A DNA stretch of 64,000 nt from Sphingomonadales bacterium (GTDB lineage: Bacteria > Pseudomonadota > Alphaproteobacteria > Sphingomonadales > Sphingomonadaceae): the NCBI GenBank assembly GCA_014763545.1, contig JACXVD010000013.1, positions 1-64,000 on the forward strand, given 5' to 3'. This document shows, in pieces, positions 55,648-63,724 of this stretch (positions within the stretch are counted from its first letter, which is position 1; every line of letters starts with the position of its first letter). The position numbers were made by a program, and so were the translations under genes. The notes under the pieces were generated by a model, which did not search any database, was not told the origin of the DNA, and saw nothing but the letters and a program-made list of their open reading frames with translations.

Positions 55648-57863
55648 TGTTGGTCGCCTATCGCTTCGCTACTTGAGGCGTGGGTGCCGCCTATCGCTTC
55701 GCTGCCTGAGGCGTTGGTGCCGCCTATCGCTTCGCTACCTGAGGCGTTGGTGCCGCCTATCGCTTCGCTACCTGAGGCGGGGGCATCCACTCCCAGCTGC
55801 CACAGGATGAAGGCGAATTCCTCTGCCGTTTCATGCAGGCTTTCGAAGCGGCCCGATTTGCCGCCGTGGCCCGCGCCCATGTTGGTCTTGAGGATCAGCT
55901 CGTTCTCGTCGCTCTTCAATTCGCGCAGCCGCGCGACCCATTTGGCCGGTTCCCAATAGGTCACGCGCGGGTCGTTCAGCCCGGCGGTGACCATGATCGG
56001 CGGATAGGCCTGGCGGCGGACATTGTCGTAGGGGCTGTAGGACCGGATCAGTTCGAACGCTGCCTTGTCCTCGATCGGGTTGCCCCATTCGGGCCATTCG
56101 CCCGGGGTCAGCGGCAGCGAGGCGTCGAGCATCGTCGCCAGTACGTCGACAAAGGGCACATGTGCGACCACCGCGCCCCACAGCTCGGGATCGGAATTGA
56201 CCACCGCACCCATCAGCTCGCCGCCGGCAGACCCGCCCGAGATGCTGATCTGCCCCGGCCGGGTATATCCGCGCTCCACCAGCCCGCGCGCCACGTCGAC
56301 GAAATCGGTGAACGTGTTGGTCCGCGCCTCGCGCTTGCCCGCCTTGTACCAGGCGCGCCCCAGATCGTCGCCGCCGCGGATATGCGCGATGGCATAGGCG
56401 AAACCGCGATCCACCAGGCTCAGCCGCGTGGTCGAAAAGCCGGGGTCGATACTGATGCCATAGGCGCCGTAACCATAGAGATGCAGCGGCCCTCCCGGCT
56501 TCCTGTCCTTGCGGTACATGATGCTCACCGGCACCAGCGTGCCGTCGCGCGCGGCGATCTCCAGCCGCTCGGTGGCATAGAGCGATGCGTCATAGCCCGA
56601 GGGCACTTCCTGCACCTTGAGCACGTCCAGCCGCTGCTCTGCGACAAAATAGTCGTAGGTCGTGTTGGGGGTGATCATGCTGGCGTAGGACAGGCGCAGC
56701 CGGTCCACCGCATATTCGGGATTGTCGGCGAGGCCCGCGGTGTAGCTTTCCTCCGGGAAGGCGATCGGTTCGATCCGCGCGGGATCGTCGTAATAGCGCA
56801 CTTCGATCGTATCGAGCCCACGCAACCGCCCTTCGGTGACATAGAAATCACGGAACAGGCTGACCCCGGTGAGATAGAAATCCGCCGTCCCTTCGATCAG
56901 CGTAGTCCAGTCGCTCGGCGCGGCGAGCGGCGCGGTGGCGAGGCGGAAATTCTCATGCGTATCGTTGGTGTGGATGTAGAGCGTGCCCTCGCGGACATCG
57001 ACATCGTATTCCACGCCGGTCACGCGTTCGCGCACCAGCAGCGGCGTGGCCAGCGGGTCGTCGGTGGGGACGAGCCGCGTCTCGCTCGTCTCGTGGTCGC
57101 CGCTGGAAATGACCAGCCAGTCTTCATTGGCTGACAGGCCCGATCCGACACGAAAGCCCTCGTCGTCCTCGTGATAGAGTTCGACATCGCTGTCCAGCGG
57201 CTGGCCGAGCCAGTGCAGCCTCGCATTGTCGGTGCGCCAGTTTTCGTTGGCGAGCGAATAGACCAGCCCCTTGTCGCCTGCCACCCAGATCAGCGCGGAG
57301 AGCGTGCCGGGAATTTCGTCGGGCAAGATCTCGCCGGTCGCGATCACCTTCACCCGCGCGGTGAAGCGTTCCGACCCATTGTCGTCGACTGCCCATGCCA
57401 GCAGCCGCCCATCCTTGCTGACCGAGATCGCGCCGAGGCGGAAATAGTCCTTGCCCTCGGCCAGCGCGACCTCGTCGAGGATCAGTTCGTCGGCGCTGCC
57501 ATCGTCTGCCGCGCCGACCGGGCGGCGCCACCACTTCTTGTATTCGGCGCCTTCCTCATATTCGACCCAATAGAGCCAGTCGCCGTCCTTCTGCGGCACC
57601 GATTTGTCGGCTTCCTTGATCCGCGCGCGCATTTCCTTGAACAGCGCGTCGATGCGGTCGTGCTGGGGGGCCATGCGCGTTTCGAACCAGCGGTTTTCCG
57701 CCTCGAGATGGGCGAGCACCGCCTGATCGGTGACTTCGGGATAGCCCGGATCGCGCAACCAGGCGTAATCATCTTCCACCGTGATCCCGTGATGGGTCAC
57801 GCTGGACGGCTTCTTTGTCGCGATCGGCGGGCGGGTGGTGGTGGTATCGTTCATCGCGACCAT
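55644..57863 (-). CDS. Prolyl oligopeptidase family serine peptidase (oligopeptidase B-like), repeated C-terminus
   Basis: An S9A peptidase of 739 residues without a signal peptide. The N-terminal beta-propeller (DDYAWLRDPGYPEVTD onward) is followed by the alpha/beta hydrolase domain: YGYGAYGISIDPGFS, HIRGGDDLGRAWY, the nucleophile in ISGGSAGGEL near 541, Asp in GLNDPRVTYWEP and His in AGHGGKSGR. The last 44 residues are four 11-residue repeats of the form ASGSEAIGGTN, beyond the usual end of the family. The ATG at 57863 has an AGG core 8 bases upstream; ATG 57854 is possible. Divergent from the M24 gene by 30 bases. Confidence 0.93.
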   Translation of the reverse strand: MVAMNDTTTTRPPIATKKPSSVTHHGITVEDDYAWLRDPGYPEVTDQAVLAHLEAENRWFETRMAPQHDRIDALFKEMRARIKEADKSVPQKDGDWLYWVEYEEGAEYKKWWRRPVGAADDGSADELILDEVALAEGKDYFRLGAISVSKDGRLLAWAVDDNGSERFTARVKVIATGEILPDEIPGTLSALIWVAGDKGLVYSLANENWRTDNARLHWLGQPLDSDVELYHEDDEGFRVGSGLSANEDWLVISSGDHETSETRLVPTDDPLATPLLVRERVTGVEYDVDVREGTLYIHTNDTHENFRLATAPLAAPSDWTTLIEGTADFYLTGVSLFRDFYVTEGRLRGLDTIEVRYYDDPARIEPIAFPEESYTAGLADNPEYAVDRLRLSYASMITPNTTYDYFVAEQRLDVLKVQEVPSGYDASLYATERLEIAARDGTLVPVSIMYRKDRKPGGPLHLYGYGAYGISIDPGFSTTRLSLVDRGFAYAIAHIRGGDDLGRAWYKAGKREARTNTFTDFVDVARGLVERGYTRPGQISISGGSAGGELMGAVVNSDPELWGAVVAHVPFVDVLATMLDASLPLTPGEWPEWGNPIEDKAAFELIRSYSPYDNVRRQAYPPIMVTAGLNDPRVTYWEPAKWVARLRELKSDENELILKTNMGAGHGGKSGRFESLHETAEEFAFILWQLGVDAPASGSEAIGGTNASGSEAIGGTNASGSEAIGGTHASSSEAIGDQH
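55647..55778. repeat. 33-bp minisatellite, four units
   Basis: Units run 55647-55679, 55680-55712, 55713-55745 and 55746-55778. The three inner/upper units are nearly identical; the one next to the stop is most diverged. Each contains CGCTTCGC, complement of the very stable GCGAAGC mini-hairpin. Because 33 is a multiple of three, unit number can change without disrupting the S9 peptidase frame. Confidence 0.95.
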
Positions 57864-57893
57864 CTATGGTGCCTGCGAAAGGATAGGCAAGAC

Positions 57894-59699
57894 ATGCTGA
57901 TGCAAACTCATGAGGCCCGGCTCGACGCGCTGCGCAAGGAACTGGCCCGCCGCGGGCTCGATGGCTTCGTGATCCCGATCTCCGACGAGCATATGAGCGA
58001 ATATGTCGGCTCCTATGCCCAGCGGCTGGCCTGGCTTACCGGCTTCGGCGGATCGGCGGGCAGCGCGGTGGTGTTGCGCGACAAGGCGGCGATCTTCGTC
58101 GACGGGCGCTACACCGTGCAGGTGCGCGAGCAGGTCGATGGCAATCTGTTCGAATATCAGTCGGTCCCCGCCACCAGCCCCGCCGCATGGCTGGCCGCCA
58201 ATGCGCCGCAGGGGGCCAGGATCGGCTACGACGCGTGGCTCCATTCGCAAGGCTGGGCAGACAATGTCGCCGCCGCGCTGGCGAAAGTCGGCGGCACGCT
58301 GGTGGCGACCGAAGGCAATCCGGTGGATGCGGTGTGGGCCGACCGGCCTGCCGCCTCGGTCGCCCCCGCGCTGGTCCATGACACCGCGCTGGCTGGCCGG
58401 TCGAGTTCGGAAAAGCGCGGCGAAGTGGCCGACTGGCTGAAGGCCGAAGGGCTCGATGCAGCCGTGATCGCGGCGCTGGATTCGGTTGCCTGGCTGCTCA
58501 ACATCCGTGGCAGCGATGTCGATCACACGCCGGTCGCGCTGTCCTATGTGCTCGCCCATGCCGATGGCACGGCGGAGCTGTTCATCGCGCCGGAGAAGGT
58601 CACGCCCGAACTGGTGGCGCATCTCGGCAATGCGGTGACGGTGCGCGATCGCGCCGATTTCGTACCCGCGCTGCAGGCCATGCAGGGCAAGCGCGTGGCT
58701 GCCGATCCGGACAGCGCGGTCGATGCGATCTTCCGCCTGCTGGCGGCTTCGGGGGCCGAAATTGTCGCCCAGCGCGACCCCACGGTGTTGCCGCGCGCGG
58801 TCAAGAACCCGGTCGAACAGCAGGGCCAACGCGACGCGCAGGCGCGCGACGGGGCGGCGGTGGTCCGCTATCTGCGCTGGCTGGGTGAAGAGGCGCCCAA
58901 GGGCGGGCAGACCGAGCTTTCGGCGGCGGCGAAGCTGCAGGCCCTGCGCGAGGAGACCGGCCTGCTGCGCGACCTGTCGTTCGACACGATCTCCGCCGCC
59001 GGGCCGCACGCCGCGCTGCCGCATTACAAGGTGGACGAGGACAGCAATCTCGCCATCGCCCCGTCGAGCGTGTTCCTGTGCGATTCGGGCGGGCAATATG
59101 CCGATGGCACCACCGACATCACCCGCACGGTGTGGATCGGCCCCGGCCAACCGGGCGCTGAGGCGAAGGATCGCTTCACCCGCGTGCTCAAGGGCCATAT
59201 CGCGATCGACCAGGCGGTGTTCCCCGAAGGCACGACCGGCGGCCAGCTCGACGCCTTCGCGCGGCAGTTCCTGTGGCAGGCGGGGGTCGATTACGCCCAC
59301 GGCACCGGCCATGGGGTGGGCAGCTTCCTGTCCGTCCACGAAGGGCCGCAGCGCATTGCCAAGCCGGCTGGCGGGCAGGCGGGCACCGGCCAGCCGCTGA
59401 TGGCGGGGATGATCCTGTCCAACGAGCCGGGCTACTACAAGGCTGGCGAATTCGGCATTCGCATCGAAAATCTCGTGCTGGTGGAACGGCGCGAGATCGC
59501 CGGTGCGGAAGGCGTATTCTTCGGGTTCGAGACGCTTACCTTCGTCCCGATCGACCGCACGCTGGTCGAAACCGCGCTGCTGACCCCGGCGGAGCGAAAC
59601 TGGTGGAACGCCTATCACGCACAGGTGCGCACGATCCTCGCGCCGCAGCTCGATGGGGCCGACCTTGCCTGGCTGGAGGACGCCTGCCTGCCCTTGTGA
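57894..59699 (+). CDS. Aminopeptidase P family protein (M24B)
   Basis: Predicted cytoplasmic Xaa-Pro aminopeptidase: removes an N-terminal residue next to proline. The 601-residue length indicates the three-domain form with two creatinase-like N-domains and the pita-bread catalytic domain. Metal ligands are visible: Asp in CDSGGQYADGTTDITRT near 397 and 408, His in GTGHGVGSFLSVHEG near 471, Glu in NEPGYYKAGEFGIRIEN near 510 and Glu in FGFETLTF near 545. It is divergent from the S9 peptidase, so the two proline-related peptidases share a 30-base control region. Confidence 0.94.
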   Translation: MLMQTHEARLDALRKELARRGLDGFVIPISDEHMSEYVGSYAQRLAWLTGFGGSAGSAVVLRDKAAIFVDGRYTVQVREQVDGNLFEYQSVPATSPAAWLAANAPQGARIGYDAWLHSQGWADNVAAALAKVGGTLVATEGNPVDAVWADRPAASVAPALVHDTALAGRSSSEKRGEVADWLKAEGLDAAVIAALDSVAWLLNIRGSDVDHTPVALSYVLAHADGTAELFIAPEKVTPELVAHLGNAVTVRDRADFVPALQAMQGKRVAADPDSAVDAIFRLLAASGAEIVAQRDPTVLPRAVKNPVEQQGQRDAQARDGAAVVRYLRWLGEEAPKGGQTELSAAAKLQALREETGLLRDLSFDTISAAGPHAALPHYKVDEDSNLAIAPSSVFLCDSGGQYADGTTDITRTVWIGPGQPGAEAKDRFTRVLKGHIAIDQAVFPEGTTGGQLDAFARQFLWQAGVDYAHGTGHGVGSFLSVHEGPQRIAKPAGGQAGTGQPLMAGMILSNEPGYYKAGEFGIRIENLVLVERREIAGAEGVFFGFETLTFVPIDRTLVETALLTPAERNWWNAYHAQVRTILAPQLDGADLAWLEDACLPL

Positions 59700-59774
59700 G
59701 GCGCGCATCCCGGCCTTGTCGCGCAATCCATGTTCCTGTAATGTTCTTCTTGTGATTCGAAGAGGAGTAGGGCG

Positions 59775-60152
59775 ATGATCGGATATGTGACGCTGGGCAC
59801 CAACAACCGCGAGGCCGGGGCGAAATTCTACGACGCGGTATGCGGCGAGTTCGGTTACGGGCGGATGTTCGATACCGAAACCTTCATTGCCTGGGGCGTC
59901 GAAGGCGGCCCGCCGGGGGTGGCGATCACCAAGCCGTTCGACGGCAATCCGGCGAGCGTGGGCAATGGCGTGATGGTCGCGCTGGAGGCGAGCGGGCCTG
60001 CACAGGTGCGCAAGGTCCATGAAATCGCGCTGGCCAACGGCGGCAGCGACGAAGGCGCGCCGGGCGATCGCGGTGGCGGTTTCTATGCCGCCTATTTCCG
60101 CGATCCGGATGGCAACAAGCTCAACGCCTTCTGTTTCGCCCCCGACGAATGA
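59775..60152 (+). CDS. VOC superfamily protein
   Basis: A 125-residue glyoxalase/bleomycin-resistance-like protein: GYVTLGTNNREAGAKFYDAV at the start, the FDTETFIAWGVEG strand and a C-terminal YAAYFRDPDGNKLNAFCF, where the last Glu of typical VOC metal sites is replaced in the LNAF segment. Function unspecified; members bind or isomerise small molecules. A GAAGAGGAGTAGGG ribosome region precedes the ATG. Its stop overlaps the cupin gene start. Confidence 0.88.
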   Translation: MIGYVTLGTNNREAGAKFYDAVCGEFGYGRMFDTETFIAWGVEGGPPGVAITKPFDGNPASVGNGVMVALEASGPAQVRKVHEIALANGGSDEGAPGDRGGGFYAAYFRDPDGNKLNAFCFAPDE

Positions 60153-60559
60153 GCGACGGCGAACAGGCGGGGCGCGAGCTTCAGGATGCGCCCCTGCACC
60201 TCGGCCTCGGCGCGCGGGCGGTGCCGCAATCGGCGATCACCGGCATGGAATGGTACGCAGACTATGCCGCGCGCCACGCGGATGACGGGGCCGAGGGGCG
60301 GCTGGTATCGTTCTATCGCTTCACCCAATCGTGGGACAGCTGGGAAATGCATCCGGCGGGCGACGAGGTCGTGCTGTGCCTCGAAGGCGAGATGCTGCTG
60401 CATCAGGAGTTTCCCGATGGCGGCACGGCGCGTGTCCGGATCGGCGCCGGGGAATATGCGATCAACCCGCCGGGCGCATGGCACACGGCGGATATTGTAG
60501 GCGAAGCGGCGGCGCTGTTCATCACCGCAGGCCTCGGGACGCAGCATCGCCCGCGCTGA
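60149..60559 (+). CDS. Cupin domain protein
   Basis: A 136-residue single-domain cupin. The first motif is atypical (SWEMHPAGDEVVLCLEGEM, with His and Glu) and the second is GAGEYAINPPGAWHTADI, with the metal His. A metal site is therefore plausible. Coupled to the VOC gene by a 4-base overlap, so the two probably act on related small molecules, but no reaction can be assigned. Confidence 0.85.
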   Translation: MSDGEQAGRELQDAPLHLGLGARAVPQSAITGMEWYADYAARHADDGAEGRLVSFYRFTQSWDSWEMHPAGDEVVLCLEGEMLLHQEFPDGGTARVRIGAGEYAINPPGAWHTADIVGEAAALFITAGLGTQHRPR

Positions 60560-60687
60560 CCGCAATCGCGGGGCGCCTGGCTGACGGGTGGATGAACGCG
60601 CATTCGGCGCTGATACAATCCGCGACAAATTCCCCCCCTTGCGGCATAGTGCTGCGACATTGCCAGCGTAGAAGGTCATTCGTGGGT

Positions 60688-60734
60688 CGCGGCGATGCCA
60701 GCCAATCCCTCCCCCTTCCCAAGGCATCGCCGCG
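60688..60734 (+). ncRNA. Long hairpin with pyrimidine-rich loop, leader element or small RNA
   Basis: CGCGGCGATGCC (60688-60699) pairs perfectly over 12 bp with GGCATCGCCGCG (60723-60734); the 23-base loop is dominated by CCCTCCCCCTTCCC. The hairpin ends 33 bases before the EF-hand start codon. Loops of this anti-Shine-Dalgarno type occur in known alphaproteobacterial small RNAs. No T tract follows, so it is more likely a leader structure than a terminator. Existence of the repeat is certain; the RNA role is inferred. Confidence 0.5.
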
Positions 60735-60767
60735 GCTCTCGCCACAAGCGAACCGGAGAATTCTGAA

Positions 60768-61550
60768 ATGCGCAAACTCACCCTCACCCTTTCCGCTGCC
60801 GCGCTGGCTCTCGGCGTTGGCGGTATCGCCATCGCCCAGCAGGGCGAGCGTGGCCCCAAGGGCCCCGATGCCAATGGCGACGGAGTCGTGACGCTGGCCG
60901 AAGCCACCGCCGGTGCCGAAAAGATGTTCACCAAGCTCGACGTCAATGGCGACGGCGTGATCGATGCCAAGGACCGCACGGCCAAGGAAGCCGATCGCTT
61001 CGCCAAGCTCGATACCGACGGCAATGGCGAAATCAGCAAGGCCGAATTCGAAGCCCACCGTGCCCAACGCGATGCCAAGCGCGATGCCAAGCGCGAGGAA
61101 ATGCGCGAACAGCGCGGCGACCAGTTCTTCGCCCGGCTCGACACCGACAAGAACGGCAGCGTCTCGCAGGCCGAAATGCAGGCCGGCCATGACAAGATGA
61201 AGGACCGTCGCGGCGACCGTGCCGAGCGTGGCGAGCGTGGCGAACGGGGCCCCGGCCCCGGCATGGACGGCGATCATGGCAAGCGCGGCAAGTTCGCCAA
61301 GCGCGGCGACCGTCACGGCCCCGGCGGCCCGGGCATGGCGATGGCCATGCTGCGCGATGCCGACAAGGACGGCAACAAGGCGGTGACCCGTGCCGAATTC
61401 GACGCTGCGGTGAAGGCGCACTTCGCCCAGGCCGATGCCAACCATGACGGCAAGATCGACCAGGCCGAACGCAAGGCCGAACACGACGCCATGCGTGCCA
61501 AGTGGCAGACCAAGAAGCAGGCGGGCAGCGCCGCGACCCCCGCGGGCTGA
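60768..61550 (+). CDS. Secreted EF-hand calcium-binding protein
   Basis: A 260-residue exported protein: signal peptide ending in IAIAQ, then six EF-hand-like loops, DANGDGVVTLAE, DVNGDGVIDAKD, DTDGNGEISKAE, DTDKNGSVSQAE, the slightly irregular DADKDGNKAVTRAE, and DANHDGKIDQAE. A basic, glycine-rich stretch (about residues 145-185, with repeated RGERGERG and HGKRGKF) lies between loops four and five. Probably a periplasmic calcium buffer or sensor. It has a long leader with a conspicuous hairpin and lies directly before a two-component system, suggesting a link, which is inference. Confidence 0.9.
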   Translation: MRKLTLTLSAAALALGVGGIAIAQQGERGPKGPDANGDGVVTLAEATAGAEKMFTKLDVNGDGVIDAKDRTAKEADRFAKLDTDGNGEISKAEFEAHRAQRDAKRDAKREEMREQRGDQFFARLDTDKNGSVSQAEMQAGHDKMKDRRGDRAERGERGERGPGPGMDGDHGKRGKFAKRGDRHGPGGPGMAMAMLRDADKDGNKAVTRAEFDAAVKAHFAQADANHDGKIDQAERKAEHDAMRAKWQTKKQAGSAATPAG

Positions 61551-61596
61551 CGCTTGATCCGCCCGACCAACCACGGCTAGGCGCGGTGGCAAGATT

Positions 61597-62331
61597 ATGA
61601 CCGACACCGCGCCTGTCCACCTGCTGCTGGTCGATGACGAGGCCAGCCTGCGCGAGCCCCTGGCGGAATATCTCTCCGGCCAGGGGTTCGTCGTGCGCGA
61701 GGCGGAAAGCGCCGCCGCCGCCCGCTCCGCGCTGATCGAATACCGTGCCGATCTCGTGCTGCTCGACATCATGATGCCGGGTGAGGACGGGCTGTCGCTG
61801 TGCCGCCACTTGATCGAAGCGAAGGGCGTGCCGGTGATCCTGCTGACCGCGCGCGGCGAGGCGACCGACCGCATCATCGGCCTGGAAATCGGGGCGGACG
61901 ATTATGTCGTCAAACCCTTCGAACCGCGCGAACTGGTCGCCCGTATCCGCTCCGTCCTGCGCCGCTCGCAGCGCCCCGCTGCCACGCCCGAAGACGATGC
62001 CAGCTATGAATTCGAAGGCTGGCAGCTCGATCCGCTCAAGCGTCGGCTGGTCGATCCGGACGGGGCGCTCGTCTCCATCTCGACCGCCGAATTCCGCCTG
62101 CTCCAGGCCTTCCTCGACAATCCGCGCCGTGTGCTCGACCGCGACCGCCTGCTCGACATGGTGCAGGGGCGCGAGGCGCATCTGTTCGATCGCGCGGTCG
62201 ACAACCAGGTCAGCCGCCTGCGCCGCAAGATCGAACGCGACAGCCGCAATCCCCAGCTGATCCAGACGGTGCGCGGCGGTGGCTATCGCCTCGCGGCCGA
62301 TGTGCGCCGCGTCGCGCCGCTGCAGGATTAA
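61597..62331 (+). CDS. OmpR-family response regulator
   Basis: A 244-residue transcription regulator. Receiver domain: acidic pair VDDE near residue 14, phosphoacceptor Asp in LVLLDIMMPGEDG near residue 54, Thr in LTARGE and Lys in YVVKPFEP. The C-terminal winged helix shows TAEFRLLQAFLDNPRRVLDR and RRKIERDSRNPQLIQTVRGG. It is followed by its kinase 4 bases later. Target genes are unknown; the adjacent EF-hand gene is a natural candidate. Confidence 0.94.
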   Translation: MTDTAPVHLLLVDDEASLREPLAEYLSGQGFVVREAESAAAARSALIEYRADLVLLDIMMPGEDGLSLCRHLIEAKGVPVILLTARGEATDRIIGLEIGADDYVVKPFEPRELVARIRSVLRRSQRPAATPEDDASYEFEGWQLDPLKRRLVDPDGALVSISTAEFRLLQAFLDNPRRVLDRDRLLDMVQGREAHLFDRAVDNQVSRLRRKIERDSRNPQLIQTVRGGGYRLAADVRRVAPLQD

Positions 62332-62335
62332 CGCG

Positions 62336-63721
62336 ATGCGCCTGTTTCCTCGCAGCCTGCTCGGCCAGATGTTGCTCGCGGTGGGGCTCGCCCTGCTGAT
62401 CGCGCAGGCGGTCTCGGGCGTGCTGCTGTGGCGCGCGGGTGAGCGCCAGCGCGAAGGGGCGACGCTGAACCAGCTCGCCTTCCGCTTCATCGCCGGTGAA
62501 TTGGTCGATCCCGCCCGCCGCCCGGCCACCCGCCGCGACGAGGATGACGAGCGCGATCATCGCCGCGGTTTCCGCCTGCGTGAAGTCGACAGCCTGCCGC
62601 CCTTCGTCGGGGGGCTGCGCGACTCCCGGCGGGAGGACATGCTGCGCGAAATCCTCAAGAGCGAGAATGTGCCCGTCGCCGATCTGGTGGTGGTCGCCAT
62701 GGCGCGCGAACAGGACCCGATGCGGCGCAACCAATTGCGCCCGCTGGCGGCCCGGTTGCAGGGCATCCGCCCGGCGGAGCAGGACCGGCTGCTGTTCGCC
62801 GCGCTCCGGCGCCATCCGGGCGAAGCCTGGCTGGTCGCGCGGGTCAGCGAACAGCCTCGCAACCCCGGCTTTCTGGCCGGGATCGTGGTGCAGACGCTGG
62901 TGACCTATGTCGTGCTGGTCGGCCTGCTGGCGCTGCTGTTGCGCCGGGTTACCCGCCCGCTGGCCGATTTGACCGGGCGCATCCGGCAGTTCGGTGCGAC
63001 GCGCGATGCCAGCGGCCAGATCGAACCGCGCGGGCCGGAAGACATCCGCGGGTTGATTTCGGCTCACAATGCGCTGGAAACGCGGATCGCGACGCTGCTC
63101 GACGAAAAGGACGTGATGCTCGGCGCGATCGGCCACGATCTCAAGACGCCGCTCGCCGCACTGCGGGTGCGGATCGAATCGGTGCCCGACGCGACCCAGC
63201 GCGACAAGATGGCGCGCACGATCGAGGAAATCACCGCCACGCTGGACGATATCCTGACCCTCGCCCGCGTAGGCAAGGGCGACGGGCCGCCGGAGCGGGC
63301 GGAGCTGTCGGCGCTGGCGGCCAGCGTGGTCGAGGAATTCGAGGATATGGGCCAGCCGGTGAGCCTGGGCGAAACCGCGCGCATCGCCGCGCCGGTTCAC
63401 GTTACCTGGCTGAACCATGCGCTGCGCAACCTCGTCGGCAACGCGGTGCGCTACGGCGGCGGCGCGCAGGTCGAGGTCGCGCGCGACGGCGATCGGGCGG
63501 TGCTGCGCGTGCTCGACAACGGGCCGGGCATTCCCGACAGCCGGATCGCGGCGATGATGGAGCCTTTCGCCCGCGGCGAAGCATCGCGCAACCGCGCCAC
63601 CGGCGGTGCCGGGCTGGGCCTCGCCATCGCCCGGGCCGTCGCCGAACAGCATGGCGGCACGCTGGTGCTGCGCAACCGCGCCGAGGGCGGGCTCTGCGCC
63701 GAGATTTCGCTGCCGGGCTGA
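62336..63721 (+). CDS. Sensor histidine kinase
   Basis: A 461-residue kinase with two transmembrane helices (about 9-31 and 182-203) around a periplasmic domain rich in Arg/Asp (ATRRDEDDERDHRRGF), then a HAMP region, the phosphoacceptor in IGHDLKTPLAALRVRIE near residue 265, and the ATPase domain with N box NHALRNLVGNAVRYG, DNGPGIP and GGAGLGLAIA. EnvZ/RstB-like in layout. The strongly charged periplasmic loop could bind cations, which would fit the EF-hand neighbour; this is inference. Confidence 0.93.
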   Translation: MRLFPRSLLGQMLLAVGLALLIAQAVSGVLLWRAGERQREGATLNQLAFRFIAGELVDPARRPATRRDEDDERDHRRGFRLREVDSLPPFVGGLRDSRREDMLREILKSENVPVADLVVVAMAREQDPMRRNQLRPLAARLQGIRPAEQDRLLFAALRRHPGEAWLVARVSEQPRNPGFLAGIVVQTLVTYVVLVGLLALLLRRVTRPLADLTGRIRQFGATRDASGQIEPRGPEDIRGLISAHNALETRIATLLDEKDVMLGAIGHDLKTPLAALRVRIESVPDATQRDKMARTIEEITATLDDILTLARVGKGDGPPERAELSALAASVVEEFEDMGQPVSLGETARIAAPVHVTWLNHALRNLVGNAVRYGGGAQVEVARDGDRAVLRVLDNGPGIPDSRIAAMMEPFARGEASRNRATGGAGLGLAIARAVAEQHGGTLVLRNRAEGGLCAEISLPG

Positions 63722-63724
63722 GGC

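Noticed and set aside
55647-55778. The repeat array as a CRISPR
   Set aside because: Units are directly adjacent without unique spacers, in-frame within a gene, and no cas genes are present.
53500-55959. 819-codon plus-strand frame overlapping the second GGDEF gene and the minisatellite
   Set aside because: A shadow frame; the repeat is open in several frames because its unit is 33 bp.
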